DNA of 64,000 bases, taken from contig NZ_CP086235.1 of the NCBI RefSeq assembly GCF_023612095.1, forward strand, positions 2,677,501 to 2,741,500. Direction: 5' to 3'. The notes beneath the pieces were generated by a model that was given only the letters and a program-made list of their open reading frames with translations, did no database searches and was not told the DNA's origin. Both the position numbers and the translations under genes were made by a program. Positions 43,852-52,960 of this stretch are shown piece by piece (within the stretch, counting starts at the first letter, position 1; each line of letters starts with the position of its first letter). The stretch comes from Cytobacillus firmus (GTDB lineage: Bacteria; Bacillota; Bacilli; Bacillales; Cytobacillaceae).

Positions 43852-44676
43852 TTATACATCAGTCCTAATATCTTCTTCCGCATAGAAACGGGCTAATTCA
43901 ATTACCGCACTGCCTATCCTTTCGACTTCCGGAAAAATGACTCTTGCAACCCCTTCTTCATGTAAAGCTTGAGCAGTTACTTTTCCAACTGATAACGCAA
44001 CAGCCTGGTCCGAAAAACAGGTTTTCAATTGTACTTCTGCATTCTTTTGCCGGGCGAAGCTGAATAAATTCCTCACTTGCGGAGTGCTTGTAAAAAATAT
44101 GGAATCGAACTTTCCGTCAAGGATCTCTGACAACAGCAGATTCATCACTTTTTCTTCCGGAGGAATATGGGTATATGGAAGAATTTCTTCATAGTCGGCC
44201 TGGTTATTTTCCAGCCACTGTTTAAGGTGCGGTGCCGGATCCCCGTGAAGCTGCAGAGCTACTTTCATACCATCTAGAGAATGTGCTGAAAGCTCTCGAA
44301 GTAATCCTGCCATGCTGCCGTCATCATCCCTAACTGCAGGTATGATATTAAGCTTTTTCAGCATATTGGCGGTTTTGTATCCCCTTGATGCAATCCTTGC
44401 TTTTTTCAGGCTGCTGATCAGGGCATCACTTTTATTCATTTCAAGAGCAGTTTGATAAATGGTTTCAACACCGATCCCAGTCGTAAAAATAATCCAATCG
44501 AAGTTGCACTCAGTCAGCATTTCTACATGGTCCTGGAGTTTTTCATCTTTCAGAAGTGCTGTTCCCTGAGCGGGCCTGCTGACAGCAATCCCTCCCTGAT
44601 TCTCCACCAATTTACTGATATCATCTATTTTCCGTGAACCTAAAAGTGCAACTTTTTTGCCGGCAAGCTTTTTCAT
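43852..44676 (-). CDS. Uroporphyrinogen-III synthase-like protein (HemD family)
   Basis: 274 residues with the two-domain HemD pattern: KVALLGSRKIDDISKLVENQGG, then NFDWIIFTTGIGVETIY, ARIASRGYKTANMLKKLNI and FDSIFFTSTPQVRNLFSFA, ALSVGKVTAQALHEEGVARV. HemD closes the tetrapyrrole ring at the branch point to haem, sirohaem and cobamides. The gene is isolated from any hem operon, so it may be a paralogue (Bacillus species carry an extra HemD-like protein) rather than the main enzyme. It is monocistronic. Confidence 0.82.
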   Translation of the reverse strand: MKKLAGKKVALLGSRKIDDISKLVENQGGIAVSRPAQGTALLKDEKLQDHVEMLTECNFDWIIFTTGIGVETIYQTALEMNKSDALISSLKKARIASRGYKTANMLKKLNIIPAVRDDDGSMAGLLRELSAHSLDGMKVALQLHGDPAPHLKQWLENNQADYEEILPYTHIPPEEKVMNLLLSEILDGKFDSIFFTSTPQVRNLFSFARQKNAEVQLKTCFSDQAVALSVGKVTAQALHEEGVARVIFPEVERIGSAVIELARFYAEEDIRTDV

Positions 44677-44815
44677 TTTTACTCCTCCTCGGTATGTACG
44701 TCTATATGAATCATTATAAAATATGCATTACATTAAAACAGTGGTTAAGCACTTTATTAAAGTATATTTAATTTTGTCCAGAGGGATTGTTTTTCTTGGA
44801 TTAAAAGAAATGCGT

Positions 44816-44852
44816 AAAAAAACTGCCTGCAGGATCTCCCGCAGGCAGTTTA
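44816..44852 (-). terminator. Terminator of the LtaS-type gene
   Basis: Stem AAACTGCCTGC / GCAGGCAGTTT followed by TTTTT on the - strand. Confidence 0.85.
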
Positions 44853-44855
44853 AAT

Positions 44856-46862
44856 TTATTTATCAGCTGGTTCAGTTTCAGAGGTTTCTTCAGCTTCTTC
44901 GTTCTTTTTGATTACCCCATTGTTTTCTGCTTTGTAATCGTATTTTGAACGATCCACCGGTTCGAAGTTTTCAGGTTTATAAAAGCGGAGAAGATCTCCG
45001 TTTACCACTTTATCAGATAGCGCCAATTTCTGCTCAGCACTTTCTTGGAGTTTTTTCGCTTCTTCAAAACGGCTTTCATCCAGCAATTCACCCGTTTTTG
45101 AGTCATAGTACTTTCCGTCAACAGATGAAATAGTTGGGCTCATGAAGTCTCCGTTACGGAACGGCACAAGGTCATCATGTTTTTCTGAAAATAAGTCTGT
45201 ACCAAATTGCAGATACTGTTTAGTATCAATACCTAGCAAGTGCATCAATGTTGGCATCAGATCGATCTGACCGCCAAATTCATGATTTACTCCGCCTTCC
45301 ATGCCAGGTACGCGAATGAATAGAGGAACACGCTGCAGACCGGCACTTTCGAACGGTGTAATTTCCTTGCCAAGCACTTTTTCCATTGCTTTATTATGAT
45401 TTTTAGAAATTCCATAATGGTCACCATACATGACAATTACTGAGTTCTCATACAGGCCGGAAGCCTTCAGCTGTTCAAAGAACTGTTTAAGCGCTTCGTC
45501 AGCATAACGTGCTGTCTGGAAGTAATTATCAACTGATTTGTCCCCAGTAGTATGGGGCTCTATTGTCGCCTTCTCCTGATCCATATGATATGGATAGTGA
45601 TGGGACACAGTAATGAATTTAGAATAAAACGGCTGCTTCAGCGATTCCAGGTACGGCATAGACTGTTCAAAGAACGGCTTATCCATTAGACCGTAGTCAG
45701 CCATGCTTTCAGGTTTCAAATCAAAATAATCTGCATCAAAAAAGTTATCATATCCAAATGATTTATAAATTTCGTTACGGTTCCAGAAGCTGCCGGAGTT
45801 GCCGTGGAAGACTGCAGAAGTATATCCTTTATCCTTCAGAATTGCCGGCGCTGCATTGTAGGTATTCATGCCTTTTGTTGTAAAAGCAGAACCCTGCGGC
45901 AGCCCATATAGGGAGTTCTCAAGGATAAACTCAGCATCTGCTGTTTTCCCTTGTGCAGTCTGATGGAAGAAATTATCAAAATATGTTGTATTTTCTTCTT
46001 TAATCAGCGAGTTCAGGAACGGTGTTACTTCTTCACCATGCAGTTCATAATTCATTAAGAATGTCTGAATGGATTCAAGATGAAGGTAGATCACATTCAT
46101 GCCTTCGGCTTTTCCAAAATACTTCGGATTCGGATCAGCATAATTCGATTTAGTAAAGTTAATGACTTCGGTTGTATCACTGCTATCCGCCATAACTCTT
46201 TGTGCAGAGGCCTTTGTGCTTTGCACTGCATCATAGATCGTATAATTGTACATGCCTAAATATTTCACAATATAGTTACGGTCAAAACCTCTTGTCAAAA
46301 GCTCAGGGCGGTCTGTTTCAGCCAGGCCCAGATTTGCAAAGGAAATGGCAAGCGACGCATAGATTAAAGCTGCTGATCTGCGGCGAGTCAAATCCTTTGT
46401 TTCGATTTTAACGGCTTTAAAAATAAGCAAGCCGGCAAGAACGATGAAATCAAGGAAGAAAAAGATATCAGTTGGCTGTAATAGTGAGCTGATGCTTCCG
46501 CTGACATCACCGAAGTTCTGTGTCTGCGTCAATGTCGGCAGTGTAATAAAGTCATTAAAGAAACGGTAGTACACTGCATTTGCAAACAGCAGGAACGACA
46601 GGAAGAAATACATAACCATCAAAGCGATATATTTTCTTCTGCCTTTAAAAAAGAATGCAATTCCTAAAAACAGCAGTGAAGATCCCAGCGGGTTAATGAA
46701 TAAGAGGAACTGCTGCAAGGCACTTTCAATGCCTAAATTAAATTGTGTCATTTGAGTAATATACGTTTTCATCCAGAGCAGAAATACTGCCAAAAAGAAA
46801 AAGCCTATATATTTATTTAATATATCCTGACTTTTATGAAGTAAAGTATTCAAATCATACAC
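44856..46862 (-). CDS. LtaS-type lipoteichoic acid synthase
   Basis: 668 residues. Five N-terminal membrane helices (within residues 18-190) are followed by an extracellular sulfatase-fold domain. Visible catalytic features: metal-binding YLHLESIQTF (Glu263), nucleophile QGKTADAEF (Thr307), SAVFHGNSGSFWNR and YGDHYGIS (metal Asp/His). It polymerises glycerol phosphate from phosphatidylglycerol onto glycolipid anchors. B. subtilis has four paralogues (LtaS, YfnI, YqgS, YvgJ), which I cannot separate here. The C-terminus is acidic and runs past the sulfatase domain (EETSETEPADK). Monocistronic. Confidence 0.93.
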   Translation of the reverse strand: MYDLNTLLHKSQDILNKYIGFFFLAVFLLWMKTYITQMTQFNLGIESALQQFLLFINPLGSSLLFLGIAFFFKGRRKYIALMVMYFFLSFLLFANAVYYRFFNDFITLPTLTQTQNFGDVSGSISSLLQPTDIFFFLDFIVLAGLLIFKAVKIETKDLTRRRSAALIYASLAISFANLGLAETDRPELLTRGFDRNYIVKYLGMYNYTIYDAVQSTKASAQRVMADSSDTTEVINFTKSNYADPNPKYFGKAEGMNVIYLHLESIQTFLMNYELHGEEVTPFLNSLIKEENTTYFDNFFHQTAQGKTADAEFILENSLYGLPQGSAFTTKGMNTYNAAPAILKDKGYTSAVFHGNSGSFWNRNEIYKSFGYDNFFDADYFDLKPESMADYGLMDKPFFEQSMPYLESLKQPFYSKFITVSHHYPYHMDQEKATIEPHTTGDKSVDNYFQTARYADEALKQFFEQLKASGLYENSVIVMYGDHYGISKNHNKAMEKVLGKEITPFESAGLQRVPLFIRVPGMEGGVNHEFGGQIDLMPTLMHLLGIDTKQYLQFGTDLFSEKHDDLVPFRNGDFMSPTISSVDGKYYDSKTGELLDESRFEEAKKLQESAEQKLALSDKVVNGDLLRFYKPENFEPVDRSKYDYKAENNGVIKKNEEAEETSETEPADK

Positions 46863-47423
46863 CTGCCTTCTAGCACATTATTGTAACATATTTCACTAGT
46901 AATTTAAAATTTTAAAGTTGGCACTCAGCCTAATTATTAGTTTACCTGATAAATATTAATAATCTATGAACAGGCAAAATAGCACTGCACAAGAACATAA
47001 CTATACTCGCATTTCACAAAATGTCAAGCATGTCCAGATAAACTGCTCTTTAATGACGATAAAAACAGGGTGAGCCTTTTTGAACATTTCTAAATGCTGC
47101 ACGTCTATATAGACGAATGAAATACAATTTGGTTTCACTTTTTATATAAAAACTTATGAATCTATATTTTTCCAGGGAAGGAGAAAAATCAGACAACAGC
47201 CAATATATATGAAGAATTTAAACCAATTATACATGTAGACGGAAATTTTCCATGAACAAAATACACTCATGCATTTTAGTAATGCGGATACTTACTTCTA
47301 ACTGCTTTAATTGAAAACGTTTCAGTTTTACCCTAGGAACAATTCCTCCTGGAGAATATTTTTAAACCTTTTCAAAAAAAAAATACAGGAATTAGAAATA
47401 ACAATTATACAAAGTAAAAAAAA
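46863..47423. other. Gene-poor AT-rich stretch
   Basis: About 560 bases without a supported gene. It holds a cre/LacI-like element (TTGAAAACGTTTCA at 47311-47324) whose target is unclear, and the LtaS promoter region. I see no RNA gene. Confidence 0.4.
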
Positions 47424-47458
47424 ACGAAAAAACGCCAGGAATTTATCCAAGCGCTCCT
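47424..47458 (-). terminator. Likely terminator of the anthranilate gene cluster
   Basis: On the - strand, AGCGCTTGG-loop-CCTGGCGTT is an imperfect stem followed by TTTTCGTTTTTT. It lies just after the tautomerase gene, the last of the run. Confidence 0.6.
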
Positions 47459-47479
47459 TTATATAATGGGCTAGATTAT

Positions 47480-47692
47480 TTATTGATTTTGGATATTTTT
47501 TGAATCCTCTAATTCAGCTTTTGTGATTCCGCCAACGCCCCAATGCGTCTTAGGCACCGGCTGTATAATAACTCTCACTTGATTAGGATTAACTTCCAGT
47601 GAGCCCACTGCTGCTTCAGTCAAACTGCTTATCAGCTCTTTCAGCTGTGAATCTGACCTTCCATCTAATAAATGAACCTGAATAATTGGCAT
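47480..47692 (-). CDS. 4-oxalocrotonate tautomerase
   Basis: 70 residues beginning MPIIQVHLLDGRS; Pro2, which becomes the N-terminal catalytic proline after Met removal, is conserved. It continues with LISSLTEAAVGSLEVNPNQVRVIIQ, the family core with Arg. It interconverts the enol and keto tautomers of 2-hydroxymuconate/4-oxalocrotonate, linking the deaminase and decarboxylase steps of the meta-cleavage pathway. It is the last gene of the run, 21 bases after the TRAP large permease gene, which fixes its place in the catabolic cluster. Confidence 0.92.
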   Translation of the reverse strand: MPIIQVHLLDGRSDSQLKELISSLTEAAVGSLEVNPNQVRVIIQPVPKTHWGVGGITKAELEDSKNIQNQ

Positions 47693-47713
47693 ATTAACCC
47701 TCCACGCACAAGA

Positions 47714-48994
47714 TCAAAAACCCAGCCAGGCTGGAATCATTAAGGTAGTTTGTTCCCAATAAGTAATGATTAATAACATCGTTATGCCCAGAAAAAGCAT
47801 AGGCATTACTGACTTTACTAATTTCTCAAATTTAACTTCTGCGATTGAAGATACGATAAACAGGCCAGTCCCTACAGGAGGTGTCAGCAATCCAATAGTA
47901 AGGTTAATACAAATAATGACGCCAAAATGAATGGGATCAATCTGAAATCCTGTTGCTAACGGCATTAATACAGGCACTAAAATGATTAGTGCTGCGATTC
48001 CATCCAAAAACATTCCAACTATTAAAAGAAAAAGGTTCACAAGAATTAAAAATACGAATGGATTCTCAGAAATTGACAGCATGGCATTCGCAATCAATTG
48101 AGGTATTTGCTCAAATGCAATAACCCATCCAAATATATTTGCCATGGCGATAAGGAATGTTACTGTTGCAGTTCCAATTACAGTGTTCACGAACACCTCA
48201 GGCAAACATTTCCACTTTAATTCTTTATAAAAGAATAACCCTACAATGAATGCTACCACACTGGCAATTGCGGCAGATTCTGTTGCAGTAAATAAACCGC
48301 TCAATATTCCAAATGTAATGATTATGGGGATGAGCATTGCAGGCAAAACGTTTTTAAAAGCAGCCCATATTTGTGTTACACTAGCTTTCTTACTCCTGGG
48401 GAAATCCTGTTTATATCCTATGTACGCAATTAGAGAGATAAAGCCCAGACCATAAATTAGCCCGGGTATAATCCCAGCCATGAATAAAGCGCCAATTGAT
48501 GTTCCGGATAATGTTCCATAAATAATAAAAATCATGCTTGGCGGAATAATAGGGGCCACTATGGAAGAAGCCAGGGTTAAGGCAGATGAAAATTCACGAT
48601 TGTACCCTTCCCTTTCCATTTCCGGAACCATCACTTTACTCATCATTGCTGCCTGTGCATTGGCAGATCCTAATATGGATGCTAAAAACATATTGGCAAT
48701 GACAGTAACGTAGGCTAATCCCCCTCGGACGTGCCCTACCAGCATTCTTGCAAAAACCACTAAGCGATTCGTAATTCCTCCCCTGTTCATCAATTCGCCT
48801 GTCAGCATGAACAAAGGTATCGCTAATAACCCGAAATTTTCCATTCCAGAGTATAGTCTCTGGGGAGTTGATTCAAGCAGCACATAATTTCCCGTTATTA
48901 TGAAATAAACTATGGTTGTCATTCCAAGGACCAATGAAATGGGGATTCCCATCAGCAGCAAAACAAAAAAAGCGATTACGACCAGAAACATCAT
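47714..48994 (-). CDS. dctM: TRAP transporter large permease (DctM)
   Basis: 426 residues with about 12 membrane helices and the DctM pattern: ASILGSANAQAAMMSKVMVPEMEREGY, SSIVAPIIPPSMIFIIYG and VPVLMPLATGFQIDPIHFGVIICINLTIGLLTPPVGTGLF. It is the substrate channel of a Na+-driven tripartite transporter. It overlaps the small permease gene by ATGA. Since the only genes around are anthranilate catabolism genes, the substrate is probably an aromatic acid or a pathway acid, by inference. Confidence 0.93.
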   Translation of the reverse strand: MMFLVVIAFFVLLLMGIPISLVLGMTTIVYFIITGNYVLLESTPQRLYSGMENFGLLAIPLFMLTGELMNRGGITNRLVVFARMLVGHVRGGLAYVTVIANMFLASILGSANAQAAMMSKVMVPEMEREGYNREFSSALTLASSIVAPIIPPSMIFIIYGTLSGTSIGALFMAGIIPGLIYGLGFISLIAYIGYKQDFPRSKKASVTQIWAAFKNVLPAMLIPIIITFGILSGLFTATESAAIASVVAFIVGLFFYKELKWKCLPEVFVNTVIGTATVTFLIAMANIFGWVIAFEQIPQLIANAMLSISENPFVFLILVNLFLLIVGMFLDGIAALIILVPVLMPLATGFQIDPIHFGVIICINLTIGLLTPPVGTGLFIVSSIAEVKFEKLVKSVMPMLFLGITMLLIITYWEQTTLMIPAWLGF

Positions 48995-49467
48995 TTTGTT
49001 TCACTCCTTTTTGTCACATCCAGGAGATTACTTATCAAATGAATACTTGCAAACAGGAAACCGATTGGCAATATGGAGTAAGGAATCCACATTGGCAGTA
49101 AAATGGCGCTCGATTTTTGAATTCCCACGGATGGGGAAAGAATCCATTTAAAGCAATAAAAAAGAAGAATAGCCATAAAGATGAGCATTAAAATATGAGC
49201 AAGAAAGGAAACCGCTTTGTTAATAGTTCCTGGCAGCATATCCGTTAACAGTGATACAGAAGCTTGAGTCTTATATTTAAGACCCAAGCTTCCTCCTATA
49301 AACGTTATATATATCAGCAGAAAGATTGAAACCTCTCCAGCCCAAAACAACGGAGCATTGGCGGAGCGAAAGATTACAGCTAAAGAAACAATAAGCGCCA
49401 TTGCAAACATGAGGATGATAGCCAGTTTTTTTTCAAGACTGGCTATTATATCACTTAGCTTATTCAC
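48991..49467 (-). CDS. dctQ: TRAP transporter small permease (DctQ)
   Basis: 158 residues with four membrane helices: LAIILMFAMALIVSLAVIF, FLLIYITFIGGSLGLKYK, LIFMAILLFYCFKWIL and LPIGFLFASIHLI. The WAGEVSIFLLIYITFIGGSLGLK stretch is the DctQ signature. It forms the membrane complex with DctM, with which its gene overlaps by 4 bases. Confidence 0.9.
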   Translation of the reverse strand: MNKLSDIIASLEKKLAIILMFAMALIVSLAVIFRSANAPLFWAGEVSIFLLIYITFIGGSLGLKYKTQASVSLLTDMLPGTINKAVSFLAHILMLIFMAILLFYCFKWILSPSVGIQKSSAILLPMWIPYSILPIGFLFASIHLISNLLDVTKRSETK

Positions 49468-49487
49468 ACATTTCCCCCTTTAATATT

Positions 49488-50507
49488 TTACTTGCGGAAT
49501 GTATCAAGAAATTCCTGAATTAAAGGATCAGCTTGTCCAAACTTTTTATCAAATTCTTTAATATAAGGCTGGAACAATGCAGCATCAATTTCGTAAATGT
49601 TCATTCCTTCATCGCTTAAAGTCTTCTTAAAATCTTCCTCCTGCTTGGAACGAGTTTCTGCTGAATAATCAGCAGCCGCTTTAATTGCTTCATCAATGAT
49701 TTTCTGGTCCTCCTCAGGCATTTTGTCATAGGAAGCCTTATTTATCATTGCGACAGCAGGCCAAACCATATGATTTGTAACTGCCCCATATTCCACTACT
49801 TCGTGATACTTGTTTGTAATGGCTGCATCTAAATCCATATCCATGCCATCGATTACACCAGTCTGAATAGCTGCATACACTTCGGGAAGCGGCAGGGATT
49901 CAGGTGAAGCCCCCAAAGATTTATAAAACTCCTGCAATGGAGGACTAGGTGTTACACGAAATTTTAATCCCTTCATATCTTCTGGTTTTAAAACTTCTTT
50001 ATCTTTAAATAACATAACCCGGCTTCCTGCAAATAAGTAATCAAGCCCCTTTATTCCCTGATCGTCCATTGTTGTAAGAATTTTCTTGGCAATCTCTGTA
50101 TCACGGGCTTCATTTGCTTCATTCAGATCCTTAAAAGCGTACGGTGAAAACCATGCAGTGAATGCTTCAGCACGTGAACTTAAATAAGCAGCCGTAATAA
50201 AACCAAAATCAACTGATCCTGCAGAAATTTGCTGAACCATATCAGCCTCTGTTCCAAGCTGGCTTGCGGGATAAATCTCCAATTTCATTCTTCCGCCAGA
50301 ACGGGTCTCAAGCTCTTCTTTGAATTTTTCGGCTGCTTTATGCCACATATGATCGGTTGGTGTAATATGTGCCAGCTTGAAATTATAAGTTGCTCCCTGC
50401 GATGATTTAGAAGCCGTGTCAGAAGAACCCTTTCCGCTGCAAGCTGCAGTAGCTAAAATCAATAAACTTACTATTAATATAAGCCCCATACTTTTTACTT
50501 TCTTCAT
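49488..50507 (-). CDS. dctP: TRAP transporter solute-binding lipoprotein (DctP)
   Basis: 339 residues. A lipoprotein signal (GLILIVSLLILATAACSGK, lipobox with Cys23) then a DctP fold: YNFKLAHITPTDHMWHKAAEKFKEELE, LKFRVTPSPPLQEFYKSLGASPESLPLPEVYAAIQTGVIDGMD. The arginine in LKFRVTPSP normally binds the substrate carboxylate. It is the extracellular receptor of the TRAP system; the carboxylate ligand fits an aromatic or dicarboxylic acid. 20 bases before dctQ. Confidence 0.93.
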   Translation of the reverse strand: MKKVKSMGLILIVSLLILATAACSGKGSSDTASKSSQGATYNFKLAHITPTDHMWHKAAEKFKEELETRSGGRMKLEIYPASQLGTEADMVQQISAGSVDFGFITAAYLSSRAEAFTAWFSPYAFKDLNEANEARDTEIAKKILTTMDDQGIKGLDYLFAGSRVMLFKDKEVLKPEDMKGLKFRVTPSPPLQEFYKSLGASPESLPLPEVYAAIQTGVIDGMDMDLDAAITNKYHEVVEYGAVTNHMVWPAVAMINKASYDKMPEEDQKIIDEAIKAAADYSAETRSKQEEDFKKTLSDEGMNIYEIDAALFQPYIKEFDKKFGQADPLIQEFLDTFRK

Positions 50508-50598
50508 TAATAAACACCCCTTTAAGGATTAATGGAAACAAGTGCGAACACTATCATTTTATTAATCTATATGGAATACTTTAGTAATGTCTATCAGC

Positions 50599-52020
50599 CT
50601 AGCTAATCTCTTTATTGAGGATATCAGCGGATTCTTTCATTCCGACAAGAGCTCCATCCCTTTTTTTCATGAACCAATATGCCAATGACAAGAAAATTAA
50701 CCATGGCACACCGAATTGGAGCATTATCCTAAAATCTGTAAACCATGTAGAAATCATAAGACTCAATAGAAGTACCGCGCCTACTATTGGAAGAAATGGA
50801 TAACCTAACATTCTTACAGGAAGCTTTCGACCACCTGTTTTTTCCCACTTTCTCCTGAAAAACAGATGGGAGATAAAAATCATCAACCAGGTGAATATGG
50901 CACCAAACATGGAAATTCCCATCATAAAGGCATAAGAGGAACCAGGAAGTAAGGCATTTACCCCTGCTGCGATAAAAATACCAAGTGTTGAAATAGCAAG
51001 AGCACTAACTGGGACCCCTTTTCTATTCACTTTAGCTAAAAATGCCGGTGCAAATTTTCCGCGAGATAAAGAATACATCATGCGTGTAGATGCATATAGC
51101 TGACTATTCATGGCTGATAATGCAGCTGTCAAAATGACAAAATTCATGATGCCTGATGCACCAGGTATCTGGAGAATTTCCATGACCTTTACAAACGGAC
51201 TTTCTTCAACCCCTGCGGATTTCCAGGGAACCAGCATCAACATGATACCTATAGTCAACATATAGAAAGTGGATAATCGAAATACTGTTGCTTTTAATGC
51301 TTTAGGAACAGCAACATCAGGATCATTTGCTTCTCCTGCAGTAACAGCTATCATTTCAGTTCCTAAAAAGCTGAAAAGAGATATAAAGATCGCAACCCAC
51401 ATACCCCAAAGGCCAAACGGCATAAAGCCACCACTGTCCACCAAATTACCTGCACCAATATCTGGTTCTGATGATGTTCCAAAAAGGATATAGGATCCAA
51501 GAAGAACAAATCCAACAATGGCACTAATTTTTATCATAGAAAACCAATATTCAAAGGTGGCAAACGTGTTAACACTTGTAGCATTTACATAAATTAAGAT
51601 TGCTGCAAATAATAATATCCAAACCATTCCTGGAACTTGGGGAAACCAGTATTTCATGTAGACGGCAATTGCACTTACCTCAACACCTACAGCCAGCACA
51701 TTTCCAATCCAATAAGAATAGCGAACAAGGAATCCAGCCATTGGGCTAATATATTTTTCAGCAATTGTTCCGAAAGAACCCGAGGTAGGGTGTGCTACAG
51801 ACATTTCAGCCAGGCATCCCATTAAGAGCAGAACAATAAACGCCCCAATCGCGTAGCTTAATAATACACTTGGTCCAGCAGTACTTATGGCAAGTCCGCT
51901 GCCAAGAAAAAGCCCAGTCCCGATCGCACACCCCATGGCGATCATTGTCAGCTGATTGGTTTTTAGGTCTCTTTTTAACCCAGAACTATTAATATTGGTT
52001 TGATTATGATTCTTCTCCAT
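50599..52020 (-). CDS. APC superfamily amino acid permease
   Basis: 473 residues, 12 membrane helices, of the amino acid transporter (AAT) group: TMIAMGCAIGTGLFLGSGLAISTAGPS, GCLAEMSVAHPTSGSFGTIAEKYISP and FLGTEMIAVTAGEANDPDVAVPKALKATVFR. It probably imports an amino acid; within an anthranilate cluster the candidates are tryptophan, kynurenine or anthranilate itself, all unproven. The start is the ATG with AAAGGA about 8 bases upstream; two earlier ATGs overlap that site. It lies on the same strand between the hydratase gene and the TRAP genes. Confidence 0.88.
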   Translation of the reverse strand: MEKNHNQTNINSSGLKRDLKTNQLTMIAMGCAIGTGLFLGSGLAISTAGPSVLLSYAIGAFIVLLLMGCLAEMSVAHPTSGSFGTIAEKYISPMAGFLVRYSYWIGNVLAVGVEVSAIAVYMKYWFPQVPGMVWILLFAAILIYVNATSVNTFATFEYWFSMIKISAIVGFVLLGSYILFGTSSEPDIGAGNLVDSGGFMPFGLWGMWVAIFISLFSFLGTEMIAVTAGEANDPDVAVPKALKATVFRLSTFYMLTIGIMLMLVPWKSAGVEESPFVKVMEILQIPGASGIMNFVILTAALSAMNSQLYASTRMMYSLSRGKFAPAFLAKVNRKGVPVSALAISTLGIFIAAGVNALLPGSSYAFMMGISMFGAIFTWLMIFISHLFFRRKWEKTGGRKLPVRMLGYPFLPIVGAVLLLSLMISTWFTDFRIMLQFGVPWLIFLSLAYWFMKKRDGALVGMKESADILNKEIS

Positions 52021-52160
52021 ATCCATCATCCTTTACCATTGCCAAAATTCCCTTGGAACCAGCAAAGGATACAGTAACACTGACTGTATCTTCTGCTGAT
52101 ATCCCACGGATTAAATAGGAAAAATTTAAACAAAATGAATTCGAGGGACATCCTATTTCA

Positions 52161-52958
52161 CTATGCACCTGATTTACAGGAAATAGAGACTGAACCCAAT
52201 TCCGCAAACTGAACGGAAACAGCGTCACCTGGTTTAAAGGCAATGGCTTCGGATATTGCCCCGCTTAAAATAATATCTCCTTTCTTGATTCCCCTTCCGG
52301 ATTCTCCAAGTTTATTTACCGCCCAAGCTGCAGAGGCTGCGGGATGACCTAATACTGCAGCACTCGATCCTGTTTGTGCAACTTCACCGTTCTTTGACAT
52401 CACCATGCCAAGCTGACCTAAATCTACGGAATCCGGCTTCATCCATTTACTGCCCAGAACAAAACGTGAGGACGAACAGTTATCTGCTATCACGTCTGCT
52501 AAAGTAAACTTGAAGTCCAAATACCGGCTGTCAATAATTTCGATTGCCGGAGCAACATATTTCGTTACACTTAGTACATCTTCTGCAGTAACGCTTGTTC
52601 CTTGCAGATCTTCACCAATCATAAAAGCAATTTCAGGTTCAGCCTTTGGATGAATGAATTGATTGAAATCGATTGGCTCCCATTCAAAGCCAAGCATGTC
52701 GTCAGTGAGAATTCCATAAATCGCTTCATGTACACCCATCATTTGCTGTTTAGCCTTGCTGGTTAATCCGAGTTTTAAACCCACTCGCCGCGAACCATCT
52801 TTTTCTCTTCTTTCAATCAGCTTTTCCTGAATCAAATAAGCTTCTTCAAAGCTTAATTCAGGTAGTCGATCCGTTATTTTCACCACTTCCCGCTGTTCTT
52901 TTTCAGCTGAATATAAATATTCCACAATTTCCATGTCTGCACCACTGGTTAATGTCAT
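52161..52958 (-). CDS. 2-keto-4-pentenoate hydratase / 4-oxalocrotonate decarboxylase family
   Basis: 265 residues of the fumarylacetoacetate-hydrolase-like family. Typical blocks: GLKLGLTSKAKQQMMGVHEAIYGILTDDM, KAEPEIAFMIGEDLQG (metal Glu), IEIIDSRYLDFKF and NCSSSRFVLGSKW, then LSGAISEAIAFKPGDAVSVQF. One of two paralogues here; together they cover decarboxylation of 4-oxalocrotonate to 2-oxopent-4-enoate and its hydration. Which does which cannot be settled by sight. The start is the ATG with GGAGGTG 5 bases upstream, two bases after the aldolase gene. Confidence 0.9.
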   Translation of the reverse strand: MTLTSGADMEIVEYLYSAEKEQREVVKITDRLPELSFEEAYLIQEKLIERREKDGSRRVGLKLGLTSKAKQQMMGVHEAIYGILTDDMLGFEWEPIDFNQFIHPKAEPEIAFMIGEDLQGTSVTAEDVLSVTKYVAPAIEIIDSRYLDFKFTLADVIADNCSSSRFVLGSKWMKPDSVDLGQLGMVMSKNGEVAQTGSSAAVLGHPAASAAWAVNKLGESGRGIKKGDIILSGAISEAIAFKPGDAVSVQFAELGSVSISCKSGA

Positions 52959-52960
52959 TA

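Noticed and set aside
47311..47324. TTGAAAACGTTTCA as a CcpA cre site for the anthranilate cluster
   Set aside because: It lies downstream of the cluster's last gene, is one base short of the usual symmetric cre, and is far from the LtaS start.
52021..52160. Possible small gene or hydratase remnant between the hydratase and permease genes (AEDTVSVTVSF in one frame), with an 8-bp GATACAGT/ACTGTATC hairpin
   Set aside because: The frame is a shadow extending into the hydratase gene, it has no start with a ribosome binding site, and the resemblance is too short. The hairpin has no T run.
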